From IMG/VR virus record IMGVR_UViG_3300027710_000064, positions 1 to 38,085 of that record: DNA of 38,085 nt. One strand, written 5' to 3'. The notes under the pieces are model-generated. The model saw only the letters and a program-made list of their open reading frames with translations, ran no database searches and was not told where the DNA came from. This document shows, piece after piece, positions 29,071 to 37,464 of the stretch. Source of the stretch: a virus. The stretch's first letter is position 1. Every line of letters starts with the position of its first letter. Position numbers and translations under genes: made by a program.

Positions 29071-29460
29071 ATGTATTTAGTAGATTACAACAAATTATTT
29101 GAAGATTTCTTTGAAGTTTCTAAACCAGGAACAAGACGTTACAAAGAAACAGCACAAAGATTGGCAATTGACATTACTGATGACACATTGCAAATCGGAT
29201 TAGTAGTACCGGGTCATTCGGTAGAAACATTAACATTAGATTATGACTCTGATAAGATTAGAGTTAAATCCAATCCAACTGATACCACTCCTTCTAAAAT
29301 TGAAAGTGAATTAGTATCATCAATCGATGAAACACTAAGCATCGGTAAAGATTGGGATGGTGCAAAGGCGGAAGCCACAATTACAAACGGCGTTCTTTAT
29401 ATATCTATTCCAAAGTTTGAGGAAAGAAAGCCAAAAAAACTATCTATTAAAGTTGGATAG
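29071..29460 (+). CDS. Hsp20/alpha-crystallin small heat-shock protein
   Basis: A 129-residue protein. The crystallin core is seen from L-A-I-D-I-T-D-D-T-L-Q-I-G-L-V-V-P-G to the closing signature A-T-I-T-N-G-V-L-Y-I-S-I-P-K (about 106-119), followed by the C-terminal I-x-V. Small heat-shock proteins hold unfolding proteins; phage copies are known, for example in T4-like cyanophages, and may aid virion assembly or host takeover. A terminator follows. Confidence 0.9.
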   Translation: MYLVDYNKLFEDFFEVSKPGTRRYKETAQRLAIDITDDTLQIGLVVPGHSVETLTLDYDSDKIRVKSNPTDTTPSKIESELVSSIDETLSIGKDWDGAKAEATITNGVLYISIPKFEERKPKKLSIKVG

Positions 29461-29483
29461 TTCGGTTATATTTAGTATCTTTA
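29453..29483 (+). promoter_or_regulatory. Promoter embedded in the Hsp20 terminator
   Basis: TTG (29453-29455), 20 bases, TATCTTTA (29476-29483). The -7 box ends where the terminator stem begins, so a transcript starting here would lack part of the left arm and escape termination. Confidence 0.55.
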
Positions 29484-29513
29484 AGGGTAGTCACAAAAGA
29501 CTACCCTTTTTTT
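29483..29513 (+). terminator. Rho-independent terminator
   Basis: AAGGGTAGTC (29483-29492) pairs perfectly with GACTACCCTT (29499-29508), loop ACAAAA, followed by seven T. It ends the unit containing Hsp20 and lies 3 bases before the next ATG. Confidence 0.88.
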
Positions 29514-29516
29514 ATT

Positions 29517-30407
29517 ATGGCAGAATACTCACAAATATTACCACTTAGAACCGATATAAAGGTTGTAGACCAATTTGGATTCCTACCTCTATCAATTAAT
29601 AGACCTACCAAAGAATCGAAGCTAAAGTGGCACGATGCCTATTTAAATGATGGTTTAGATGAACAAAGACGAAGTGACACATCGGAATATTTACCTGGAT
29701 ATACTTTCTCTGAATTCCACGCTGGCTTAGCTGAACAAGTTTATAAGTTTTGGAGTATGAAGGGTAGTAAGGTAGTAGACCCGTTTGCAGGTAGAGTAAC
29801 GAGAGGATTTGTGGCAACTAAATTAGGTAGAGATTATACCGGATTTGAAATATCGCCTAAAACATATGAAAGAGTACAAACACACTTTGAAGGACACGGT
29901 GTTAAACCACATATCATTAATAGTGATGGATTGAATATGGAGGAAATATCGGATAAGAGTGCAGATTTGATATTCACTTGCCCACCTTACTTTAACTTAG
30001 AACGATATGAATCGGTTCCTGGTCAATTAAGTGATGAGAATAAATACGAATCATTTATGAGTAAGATTGATGTTTGTATTTCAAACTGTTTTAGAGTATT
30101 AAAAAGTGGAGCATTTGCATGTTGGGTTGTGGGTGATTTAAGAACGGGTGGTGGATTTCAAAACTTTCATGGTGATGTTATTAATTCATTTAAAAAGCAC
30201 GGATTTAATCAGCACGATATAGTTATACTAGAAAATATTTCACCATTCGCAGCATTACAAATAGGTAAGACAGCGGCAAAACGTTACACATCAAAGGTAC
30301 ATGAGTATCTTTTAGTTTTCAGAAAGCCAGGAGATTATGAAATTCCTAAGTATTGCTCACCTGATGAATTAGAACAAGAAACCAAATTAGCAGAATTTTT
30401 TAGTTAA
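29517..30407 (+). CDS. DNA methyltransferase (motif I before IV)
   Basis: A 296-residue protein. V-D-P-F-A-G-R-V-T-R-G (87-97) is motif I, G-F-E-I-S-P (109-114) motif II, and F-T-C-P-P-Y-F (153-159) the catalytic motif IV, with Cys in place of the usual Asp/Asn/Ser. A strand A-C-W-V-V-G-D follows. The order differs from the methylase at 27655, so the two are not duplicates. It may protect phage DNA. It starts 3 bases after a terminator run. Confidence 0.82.
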   Translation: MAEYSQILPLRTDIKVVDQFGFLPLSINRPTKESKLKWHDAYLNDGLDEQRRSDTSEYLPGYTFSEFHAGLAEQVYKFWSMKGSKVVDPFAGRVTRGFVATKLGRDYTGFEISPKTYERVQTHFEGHGVKPHIINSDGLNMEEISDKSADLIFTCPPYFNLERYESVPGQLSDENKYESFMSKIDVCISNCFRVLKSGAFACWVVGDLRTGGGFQNFHGDVINSFKKHGFNQHDIVILENISPFAALQIGKTAAKRYTSKVHEYLLVFRKPGDYEIPKYCSPDELEQETKLAEFFS

Positions 30408-31253
30408 ATGAATTTAAATAATTACGATACTATATATTTCAATGGATGTTCCTTTACCGAAGGTGGTGGATTTGAAGCAGGTAAACATCATATTCATAAA
30501 GCCTATAAAGAAAAATATGGATTTGAATATAAGAATGAAAAAGAAGTTTGTTATCCTACCATAGTTCAAAATTTATTACCAAATATAAAAGTAATTAACG
30601 AAGCTAAAAGTGGTAGTGGTACTGACCGGGTTATAAGAAAGACTTGGGAATATATTTTTAAAAACCGATTAGATAAAGTTAAAAAAACAATATTCATTTT
30701 AGAATTACCAGGATCGGTAGCTAGATTAGATTTATTTTCAAACAAAGAATTTAAACCTTTAGTTGGAAATGTTTCGTATAATGATAACGGAAAAATAAAT
30801 GATACACAAGTAGTATTAAATTGGATATATGGACCACAATTAGATGAAGAATATAGAAATAAACTTCGTAGAATAATAAAAGAATATTCGGAAGAATTTA
30901 TACATCCTGGATTTAAAGAAAAGCAAGTTGCATATTCATTATTTGGATTGGCTAATTTTATGTTATTACACAATATAAAATTTTATATTACAGGAGATAC
31001 AAGTTATACTGAATCTCATTTAAATTTACAATATGATTACCCTAAGTTTAATAATGAACATATTTTACGATTAAAAATCGGTAGTGAATATTACAACAAT
31101 ATAGTAAGATTTGCAGGTGAAACAAAAACCCAAATTGTAGATGAAATAGGTGCAGATGTTACAACCGATGGACATCCAGGATATCAAGCACACAAACAAT
31201 GGGCTGAAGCAATTGTTGAATTTTTAAAAGAACCAAAAAATTATAAAAAATAA
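30408..31253 (+). CDS. SGNH/GDSL hydrolase-like protein (copy 5 of 6)
   Basis: A 281-residue protein: F-N-G-C-S-F-T-E-G-G-G (10-20) as block I, A-K-S-G-S-G-T-D-R as block II, F-I-L-E-L-P-G-S strand and T-D-G-H-P-G-Y-Q-A-H as block V with Asp and His. The longest of copies 1-5. It follows the methylase without a gap and ends just before a small gene. Confidence 0.75.
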   Translation: MNLNNYDTIYFNGCSFTEGGGFEAGKHHIHKAYKEKYGFEYKNEKEVCYPTIVQNLLPNIKVINEAKSGSGTDRVIRKTWEYIFKNRLDKVKKTIFILELPGSVARLDLFSNKEFKPLVGNVSYNDNGKINDTQVVLNWIYGPQLDEEYRNKLRRIIKEYSEEFIHPGFKEKQVAYSLFGLANFMLLHNIKFYITGDTSYTESHLNLQYDYPKFNNEHILRLKIGSEYYNNIVRFAGETKTQIVDEIGADVTTDGHPGYQAHKQWAEAIVEFLKEPKNYKK

Positions 31254-31259
31254 TATAAT

Positions 31260-31442
31260 ATGAGATACAAAGTACAAATTAGACAAAACTTAGAAGCAAT
31301 TGAAATTAGAGCAAACTTCTTAAAACAGGCGGCAGAAGGTAGTAAACAAATTACAAACGTAGATGCAGTAAAAATGTTTGATGAATTATTGTTTGCATTA
31401 GGTAAAGCTAATGATTTAATTGATTTAGAAAGAGAGGGATAA
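31260..31442 (+). CDS. Small helical protein, unknown
   Basis: A 60-residue helical protein with A-E-G-S-K-Q-I-T-N and D-L-I-D-L-E-R-E-G. The stop overlaps the start of the coiled-coil membrane protein, suggesting that the two work together. Confidence 0.7.
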   Translation: MRYKVQIRQNLEAIEIRANFLKQAAEGSKQITNVDAVKMFDELLFALGKANDLIDLEREG

Positions 31443-32551
31443 TGAATTGGTTAAAATGGTTGGTAGGAATATCAGCAATAATCGTAGCAAGTTGTGCAGC
31501 ATTCTTCTCCGTAACAGGATTAGGTGTCTTATTTAGTGGTGCAGCAGCATCCGTTATGGTAATGGCGGGTGCATTAGAATTTGCCAAATTAGTAGCCGCA
31601 ACCTATTTGAAACAAGAATGGGAAAATATTAAGGGATTTAATAAGTGGTATTTAACATCGGCAGTTGGTTTATTGATGTTAATTACCTCAGCGGGTATAT
31701 TTGGTTATCTTTCTAACGCATTCCAACAACAAAATCTTAAATTACAACAGGTAGATAGAGAAATTGCAGTATATTCTACTAAAATTACAACTAATGATGC
31801 TCAGATTGCACAACTTAATACTCAACTAGGTCAATTATCATCAACGCAATCCACAATCTTAGATAAGGGTAAGGTAAATAGTAGACTTTTACGTTCAATT
31901 GATAACAAAGATAAACAAACTGCAACAATTAACAAAAAAATTGGTAGTTTACAAGACGACAATGCTAAAAATAACGATGAAATCAATAAAATTAAGATTG
32001 CAAACTTAGATTTAGAGAAAGAAGTAGGTGGATTCCGATTTGTTGCCGAAGCATTTGGTATGGAATTGAAAAATGTAGTAAAATTCTTCATATTTTTGAT
32101 TGTAATAGTATTTGACCCGTTAGCAGTAGCACTTATTATAGCATTCAATGGTATGATTGGTGAAAAAAAACGTAAACAAAGGGAGATTTTAACCGAAATG
32201 ATGGAAAATGATGAAAAATTGGGATTATACGAAGTCTATGGTGATAAAAAAGAAGATATAGTAGAAAATATTCCCCAAAATAATGATTATAATAAAAAAT
32301 ATCCAACATTAGCAGAACAAATTGGGGTTAAAGTGGAAAATATTCCCCAAAATGAACCCGTAGAACCCTTACCAACACCATATTACGAAGACCCTGCATT
32401 TGATTGGAATAATAAGAATTTGTGGATAAATAACCCTTCTGCAGTAAAATATTGGATGAATAGTGGTAATTCTATCAATAATTTCAAAAAATTATATAAA
32501 CAACACTTAGACGAATTAGATAATAACGATACAACAACAAAAACCTACTAA
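31442..32551 (+). CDS. Membrane protein with a coiled-coil loop (DUF4407-like)
   Basis: A 369-residue protein. Two to three membrane helices lie in residues 5-90, followed by a long coiled coil (about 92-205, rich in Gln, Lys, Asn and Leu), then another membrane helix with F-D-P-L-A-V-A-L-I-I-A-F-N (about 222-236) and a cytoplasmic Pro/Asn-rich tail. The D-P-L-A-V-A-L end resembles DUF4407-like phage proteins. The tail has a short duplication (V-E-N-I-P-Q-N twice). It may sense or span the envelope; the function is unknown. Confidence 0.72.
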   Translation: MNWLKWLVGISAIIVASCAAFFSVTGLGVLFSGAAASVMVMAGALEFAKLVAATYLKQEWENIKGFNKWYLTSAVGLLMLITSAGIFGYLSNAFQQQNLKLQQVDREIAVYSTKITTNDAQIAQLNTQLGQLSSTQSTILDKGKVNSRLLRSIDNKDKQTATINKKIGSLQDDNAKNNDEINKIKIANLDLEKEVGGFRFVAEAFGMELKNVVKFFIFLIVIVFDPLAVALIIAFNGMIGEKKRKQREILTEMMENDEKLGLYEVYGDKKEDIVENIPQNNDYNKKYPTLAEQIGVKVENIPQNEPVEPLPTPYYEDPAFDWNNKNLWINNPSAVKYWMNSGNSINNFKKLYKQHLDELDNNDTTTKTY

Positions 32552-32565
32552 AAAGTAGGTTTTTT
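32541..32565 (+). terminator. Rho-independent terminator
   Basis: AAACCTAC (32541-32548) pairs with GTAGGTTT (32555-32562) around the loop TAAAAA, followed by T. The stop codon TAA of the gene before lies in the loop. Confidence 0.75.
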
Positions 32566-32578
32566 CGTTTATTTATCG

Positions 32579-32586
32579 TATCTTTA
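32579..32586 (+). promoter_or_regulatory. Promoter -7 element for the uvsE operon
   Basis: TATCTTTA, 13 bases before the ATG at 32600; the -33 region overlaps the terminator and lacks TTTG. Confidence 0.5.
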
Positions 32587-32599
32587 TAAAAATAACACT

Positions 32600-33493
32600 A
32601 TGAATTTAGGATATGCTTGTATTAATCTTTCTTTAGGTAAGAAAGTTACAACAAACCGAACAATGATTAAAAAAACCTTTATAGATAAGGGTTTAGATTA
32701 TGTGTCTGATTTGGTTTTATTAAATGTAACTGATTTAGCTAAGATTATAGATTGGAATTACCAAACTGGTATTAATATGTACCGAATGAGTAGTGATATG
32801 GTACCATGGGCTACTGAATACCAATTTGATGAACTTAAAGATTGGAAATTAATAAAAGCTATATTGGAAAGTTGTGGTAAAAAAGCAAAAGCATACAATC
32901 AACGTTTATCATTTCATCCAGGACCTTTTAATGTATTAGTTTCACCAAAAGAAAGTGTTGTACTTAATACTATTAACGATTTAGAAGTACATGGTAGACT
33001 TATGGATGCTATGGGATTATCACAAACACCATACAATAAGATTAATATCCATTGTAATGGGGTATATGGGGATAAACAAAGTGCAATGGATAGATTCATT
33101 GACAACTTTGGAAGACTCTCTAAATCGGTGCAAAATCGGTTAACAATAGAGAATGATGATAAGGCTAGTATGTATTCGGTTAAAGATTTAATGTATATAC
33201 ACCAAAAGATAGGTATTCCTATTGTATTTGATTATCATCACCATAAATTTAATACAGGTGACCTAAGTGAAGAACAAGCATTGAAATTAGCAATGAGTAC
33301 ATGGCCAGATGGTATTACTCCGGCTGTACACTATTCCGAATCAGCTATTGGTAAAAAACCACAAGCACATTCCGATTATATTTCTGAAAGAATTAATACT
33401 TATGGTAATGAGATAGATATTATGGTAGAAGCAAAAGCAAAAGATTTAGCAATTTTAAAATATAAAAACGAAAATTATGGCATACTCAGATAA
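32600..33493 (+). CDS. uvsE: UV DNA-damage endonuclease (UvsE/UvdE)
   Basis: A 297-residue protein with the whole UvsE signature: L-G-Y-A-C-I-N (3-9), Y-R-M-S-S-D (61-66), L-S-F-H-P-G-P-F (103-110), N-I-H-C-N-G-V-Y-G-D-K, T-I-E-N-D-D, F-D-Y-H-H-H, H-Y-S-E-S, H-S-D-Y-I and M-V-E-A-K-A-K-D. The His, Glu and Asp residues are those that bind the metal cluster. The enzyme nicks DNA 5' of UV photoproducts. It ends overlapping iscU by 17 bases. Confidence 0.95.
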   Translation: MNLGYACINLSLGKKVTTNRTMIKKTFIDKGLDYVSDLVLLNVTDLAKIIDWNYQTGINMYRMSSDMVPWATEYQFDELKDWKLIKAILESCGKKAKAYNQRLSFHPGPFNVLVSPKESVVLNTINDLEVHGRLMDAMGLSQTPYNKINIHCNGVYGDKQSAMDRFIDNFGRLSKSVQNRLTIENDDKASMYSVKDLMYIHQKIGIPIVFDYHHHKFNTGDLSEEQALKLAMSTWPDGITPAVHYSESAIGKKPQAHSDYISERINTYGNEIDIMVEAKAKDLAILKYKNENYGILR

Positions 33494-33878
33494 AGTAATT
33501 GACCATTACCAGAACCCAAAAAATGTAGGAACTTTGGACAAATCAAAATCCAATGTAGGTACAGGTTTAGTCGGAGCACCAGAATGTGGTGATGTAATGA
33601 GACTACAAATAGAAGTTGAAGATAATAGAATTATTGATGCAAAATTCAAAACATTTGGTTGTGGTTCGGCAATAGCAGCATCTTCATTAGCAACGGAGTG
33701 GTTGAAAGGTATGACATTAGATGAAGCAGTTAAATTAGACAATATGGAATTGGTAGAAGAACTAAATCTACCGCCAGTTAAAATACATTGTTCAGTATTA
33801 GCCGAAGATGCTATAAAATCAGCTATAAACGATTATAGAACTAAAAATAATTTAGAAATATTAACATTTGAAAACTAA
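33477..33878 (+). CDS. iscU: Fe-S scaffold protein IscU
   Basis: A 133-residue protein. C37-G-D39, F-G-C62-G and K-I-H104-C105-S line up with the four cluster ligands of Escherichia coli IscU (C37, D39, C63, H105 and C106) almost position for position. The L-P-P-V-K loop that recruits HscA is also present. It builds 2Fe-2S and 4Fe-4S clusters. No cysteine desulfurase (IscS) is present in the window, so sulfur must come from the host. Confidence 0.95.
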   Translation: MAYSDKVIDHYQNPKNVGTLDKSKSNVGTGLVGAPECGDVMRLQIEVEDNRIIDAKFKTFGCGSAIAASSLATEWLKGMTLDEAVKLDNMELVEELNLPPVKIHCSVLAEDAIKSAINDYRTKNNLEILTFEN

Positions 33879-34417
33879 TGAATCAGTTACAACAAACTTA
33901 CGAAGAACTATGTAATAGACCTTCTGATATCAATGAACATTTACCTATATTAAAAAAATATGCAGATGAATGTGAGCATATTACCGAGATGGGTGTAAGA
34001 TGGGTAGTATCAACCTACGCATTATTAATGGGTAAGCCTAACAAAATGATTTCATATGACATCAATGGTATTAACTGGCAGCCAATTGCAGAGATGGTTA
34101 AGGGTGATACTGAGTTTGAATTTAAGGTAGCAGACACTACTAATTTAGAAATAGAAACTACGGATTTGTTATTTATTGATACTTTACACAATTATAATCA
34201 AATAAAAATAGAATTATCATTACATGGTAACAAATCAAATAAATACATTATATTCCATGACACAACTACCTTTGAATTAATTGGTGAATCATATGAGGGT
34301 AAGTATGAAAAAGGTATATGGTATGCAATTGAAGAATTTTTGGAAGAAAATCCACATTGGGAAATATTAGAAAGATATACAAACAATAATGGTTTAACAA
34401 TATTAAAAAGAAAATAA
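33878..34417 (+). CDS. Class I SAM methyltransferase-like protein
   Basis: A 179-residue protein. I-T-E-M-G-V-R-W-V-V-S-T (36-47) replaces motif I, S-Y-D-I-N (59-63) is the strand 2 acidic region and L-L-F-I-D-T-L-H-N-Y (97-106) motif IV. F-H-D-T-T (126-130) and the end N-N-G-L-T-I-L resemble Methyltransf_24 and cephalosporin hydroxylase-like proteins. It stands before an epimerase and a glycosyltransferase, suggesting sugar methylation. The start overlaps the iscU stop. Confidence 0.72.
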   Translation: MNQLQQTYEELCNRPSDINEHLPILKKYADECEHITEMGVRWVVSTYALLMGKPNKMISYDINGINWQPIAEMVKGDTEFEFKVADTTNLEIETTDLLFIDTLHNYNQIKIELSLHGNKSNKYIIFHDTTTFELIGESYEGKYEKGIWYAIEEFLEENPHWEILERYTNNNGLTILKRK

Positions 34418-35409
34418 TGAAAATTTTAATAACAGGTGTTGCAGGTTTATTAGGTAGTAGATTAGCAGATTATATAATTGAAAATGTTCCTAATGCAGAA
34501 GTGATTGGAATAGATGATTTATCGGGTGGTTACAAAGAAAATGTAAATCCAAAAGTTACATTTTGGGAAATGAACTTAGTAGAACATCCAATTGAAAATT
34601 GTTTTGAAAATCATAAATTTGATTATGTATTTCATTTAGCCGCATATGCAGCTGAAGGATTATCTCCTTTTATTCGTCAATACAATTATGAGAATAATTT
34701 AGTTGCAACGGCAAGAGTGGTTAATCAATGTATTAAACATAATGTTAAGAGATTGATATTCACATCTACATTAGCAGTTTATGGACATGGTGAAGGTGGA
34801 ATCTTTGATGAGAACCAACAACAGGCACCAATTGATCCATATGGTGTTGCAAAGTATGGATGTGAAATGGATATACAGATTGCGGGTGAACAACATGGTT
34901 TAGATTGGTGTATTATTAGACCTCATAATGTTTATGGTAGAAATCAAAACATTTGGGATAAATATCGTAATGTATTGGGTATTTGGATGTATCAACACTT
35001 AAACGGATTACCAATGACAATATTTGGTGATGGGGAACAAACAAGAGCATTTAGTTGTATTGATGATATTGTTGAACCATTATGGAAATCAGCTATACTA
35101 CCTACGGCATCGAAGCAAATTATTAATTTAGGTGGTGTAGAGGAGTGGACGGTTAATAAAGCATGTGAAGTATTACGAAATGTGATTGGAGGTGGTGAAG
35201 TAGTTTATAAAGAAGGTAGACATGAAGTTAAACACGCTATTCCAACCTGGCAAAAATCAATTGATATCTTAGGATTTCAACATAAAACAAACTTTGAGGA
35301 TGGCTTGAAAGATATGTGGGAATGGGCACAAAAACAACCTAAGAGAGAACAATTCGTTTGGGATACTTACGAATTAGATAATGGTATTTATTCATTTTGG
35401 AAAAAATAA
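34417..35409 (+). CDS. NAD-dependent nucleotide-sugar epimerase
   Basis: A 330-residue protein. G-V-A-G-L-L-G (7-13) is the NAD-binding G-x-x-G-x-x-G, F-T-S-T-L-A-V-Y-G (115-123) holds the Ser, and Y142-G-V-A-K146 the Y-x-x-x-K of extended short-chain dehydrogenases. R-P-H-N-V-Y-G (about 167-173) is typical of UDP-glucose/galactose epimerases. It makes a nucleotide-sugar, probably for the glycosyltransferase downstream. The start overlaps the previous stop. Confidence 0.93.
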   Translation: MKILITGVAGLLGSRLADYIIENVPNAEVIGIDDLSGGYKENVNPKVTFWEMNLVEHPIENCFENHKFDYVFHLAAYAAEGLSPFIRQYNYENNLVATARVVNQCIKHNVKRLIFTSTLAVYGHGEGGIFDENQQQAPIDPYGVAKYGCEMDIQIAGEQHGLDWCIIRPHNVYGRNQNIWDKYRNVLGIWMYQHLNGLPMTIFGDGEQTRAFSCIDDIVEPLWKSAILPTASKQIINLGGVEEWTVNKACEVLRNVIGGGEVVYKEGRHEVKHAIPTWQKSIDILGFQHKTNFEDGLKDMWEWAQKQPKREQFVWDTYELDNGIYSFWKK

Positions 35410-35416
35410 AAAAAAT

Positions 35417-36046
35417 ATGTATTCAGTTGTAGCATTAACAATGTGGAAATGTAATAGATTTCAACAAACTCTAAGAGAATTAAGTAAACACCCTTTAGTT
35501 GGTGAAATTATCCTAATAGATAATACATCAAATGATTTAAAAATAGAATTGCCAAAATTAGTTCATATTTTAGAAGGAAAAAATACATATATTAATCCTG
35601 CTTGGAATAAAGGAGTATCATTAGCAAAATATGATAAGTTATTAGTATTAAATGATGATTTATGGTTTGATTGGGATATTTTTTCTATATTAGAAGAACA
35701 CATAACTGACGAAGTAGGATTGATTGGTATGGCCGAAGAAAACTTTGATAATCCATCTAATGAATTTGGATTAGAACCTGTTAATCATAGAAATGGTGGA
35801 TTTGCATGTGCATTCTTTATACATAAAAACAATTGGATTGATATTCCGTTTGAAATGAAATTATGGGGTGGAGATGATTGGTTATTTGTAAAAAATAGAG
35901 ACAACGGAAAACAAAACTATAAAATAGTAGGATTTAAATTAGAAGGAGAAGTTTCTGGTACATTAGAAAATGCAGATTTAACACCTACATTGAATCCTAT
36001 AAAATTAAAGGATTTAGAATATAAACAATTATACAATTTATTTTAA
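35417..36046 (+). CDS. Glycosyltransferase, GT-A type
   Basis: A 209-residue protein from the ATG at 35417; an in-frame ATG at 35381 overlaps the epimerase. V-V-A-L-T-M-W (4-10) opens the fold, I-D-N-T-S-N-D is strand 2, L-N-D-D (78-81) the metal-binding DxD-like motif and L-W-G-G-D-D-W (149-155) the later acidic motif. With the epimerase it forms a small glycan pathway. The acceptor is unknown; it may be virion protein or phage DNA. Confidence 0.82.
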   Translation: MYSVVALTMWKCNRFQQTLRELSKHPLVGEIILIDNTSNDLKIELPKLVHILEGKNTYINPAWNKGVSLAKYDKLLVLNDDLWFDWDIFSILEEHITDEVGLIGMAEENFDNPSNEFGLEPVNHRNGGFACAFFIHKNNWIDIPFEMKLWGGDDWLFVKNRDNGKQNYKIVGFKLEGEVSGTLENADLTPTLNPIKLKDLEYKQLYNLF

Positions 36047-36370
36047 GTGATAACAGTAACAGAATCAGCAGCTAAGAAACTAAATTCACTTATTGAAGAA
36101 AGTGGGTTTACAACACCATATGTTAGAGTATCGGTTAAAGGAGGAGGATGTAGTGGATTATCATATGACCTTTCATTTGATACTGAACAACAACCATCAG
36201 ATACGTTGGCAGAAGATAAAGGAGTAAAAATTTTAGTAGATAATAAATCTTTACTTTATTTGTTTGGCACAGAACTAGAATTTTCAGATGGATTAAATGG
36301 TAAAGGATTTCAATTTATAAATCCTAATGCATCGCGTACATGTGGATGTGGTGAATCATTTGCATTATAA
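36047..36370 (+). CDS. iscA: A-type Fe-S carrier, IscA/HesB family
   Basis: A 107-residue protein, GTG start directly after the previous stop. The three cluster-binding Cys are C35 (G-G-G-C-S-G), C99 and C101 (R-T-C-G-C-G-E-S-F), the same numbers and the same length as Escherichia coli IscA. It carries Fe-S clusters to target proteins. Together with iscU it suggests the phage supports cluster supply, plausibly for the radical SAM enzyme. Confidence 0.95.
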   Translation: MITVTESAAKKLNSLIEESGFTTPYVRVSVKGGGCSGLSYDLSFDTEQQPSDTLAEDKGVKILVDNKSLLYLFGTELEFSDGLNGKGFQFINPNASRTCGCGESFAL

Positions 36371-36373
36371 TAT

Positions 36374-37408
36374 ATGAAAGATATAATTTGTGTTGGTGGA
36401 TCAAATACATCATTTAGGAGACCGGAAAAAGAAAGATTTAAAGATGCGTATTGTCCTATTGGTACACATCCAAACGCAAACATAGGTTCATATCCAGAAG
36501 CAATTAATAGAAATTTTGGTAATAAAGTATATAACTTAGGTGTAGCAAGTAATACAGTCCAAGCATCAGTATTATCAACCATATCATTAGCAACCAAATT
36601 ATTAAATGAAGGAAATAATAATTTTTCAATAATTTTTAATTGTCCCGAATTTTATAGACAATCGTTTTATTTTTCCGATACAATGAGAAAGATAAAAAAT
36701 ATAAAAGATGATTTAGTTAATCCAATTAATAACAATTATTTATTTACGGATAATCAATCTGGATTTTTATTATTTGGTGGTGTACAAAATGTTGCAAAAG
36801 AAGCATATTCCGATGATAACGCATTTAAAGTTGCAAAAGCATATTCTGAACATTTATTTTCATTTGAAGAAGCTGAGATTAAAGCTATTACACATTTGTT
36901 ATTATTGCAAAGTTTTTGTAAAACAAACAATATACAATATAAAATATTTTTTGATTTTGATGTATTGTCATTACCTGATATGAATTATTTTGAATTAGAT
37001 AAAACAAATGAAGAAACATATTTTAAATCATATTTTATAGATAAACAATTAACAAAAAAAGAACCATTGGGTTATATTAAAAAAGATGAATATGTTTATG
37101 ATTTATTTAAAATGTTAGATTTAAATAATTTTTGGTTTTATAAAGATGATAATGTACAATATGGTGGTATTCATGAGTGGATATTTAAAAATAATGAATA
37201 TAAAGAAGGTGATGATGAGTATATCGCATTTTTCTTTGAAGATACTGAAATGACTCCTCAAGAATTACAAGATAAACCTACAAAATTAAAAATTAGTAGA
37301 GCAAAAGAAAAAATGAAAAATAATACATTTTTTAATACTGCACATCCTACTTACTACTATTGGGAAAAATTTGTTAAAGAAGTAATGGTTGATTGGAATT
37401 TATTTTAG
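36374..37408 (+). CDS. SGNH/GDSL hydrolase-like protein (copy 6 of 6, longest)
   Basis: A 344-residue protein: C-V-G-G-S-N-T-S-F-R-R-P-E-K-E (5-19) as block I, L-G-V-A-S-N-T-V-Q-A as block II, strand I-I-F-N-C-P-E-F-Y and F-N-T-A-H-P-T-Y-Y-Y as block V, where Asn/Thr stand instead of the usual Asp. A long insert (about 120-300) separates them. It is the most diverged copy and may be inactive. Confidence 0.65.
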   Translation: MKDIICVGGSNTSFRRPEKERFKDAYCPIGTHPNANIGSYPEAINRNFGNKVYNLGVASNTVQASVLSTISLATKLLNEGNNNFSIIFNCPEFYRQSFYFSDTMRKIKNIKDDLVNPINNNYLFTDNQSGFLLFGGVQNVAKEAYSDDNAFKVAKAYSEHLFSFEEAEIKAITHLLLLQSFCKTNNIQYKIFFDFDVLSLPDMNYFELDKTNEETYFKSYFIDKQLTKKEPLGYIKKDEYVYDLFKMLDLNNFWFYKDDNVQYGGIHEWIFKNNEYKEGDDEYIAFFFEDTEMTPQELQDKPTKLKISRAKEKMKNNTFFNTAHPTYYYWEKFVKEVMVDWNLF

Positions 37409-37414
37409 ATATTA

Positions 37415-37446
37415 TTTGGAAATTAAATTAATAAAGTGTATATTTG
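37415..37446 (+). promoter_or_regulatory. Bacteroidota-type promoter for the deformylase gene
   Basis: TTTG (37415-37418), 20 bases, TATATTTG (37439-37446), 18 bases before the ATG at 37465. Confidence 0.7.
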
Positions 37447-37464
37447 AATAATAAACATTTACAT

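Noticed and set aside
32261-32360. A short direct repeat (V-E-N-I-P-Q-N coding) as a regulatory repeat
   Set aside because: It lies in frame within the membrane protein gene and is better read as an internal peptide duplication.
3275-36597. Open frames on the minus strand (for example 3501-3824, 9874-10224, 30566-30973, 36310-36597)
   Set aside because: They mirror strongly supported + strand genes, have low-complexity, AT-driven compositions and no recognisable motifs.
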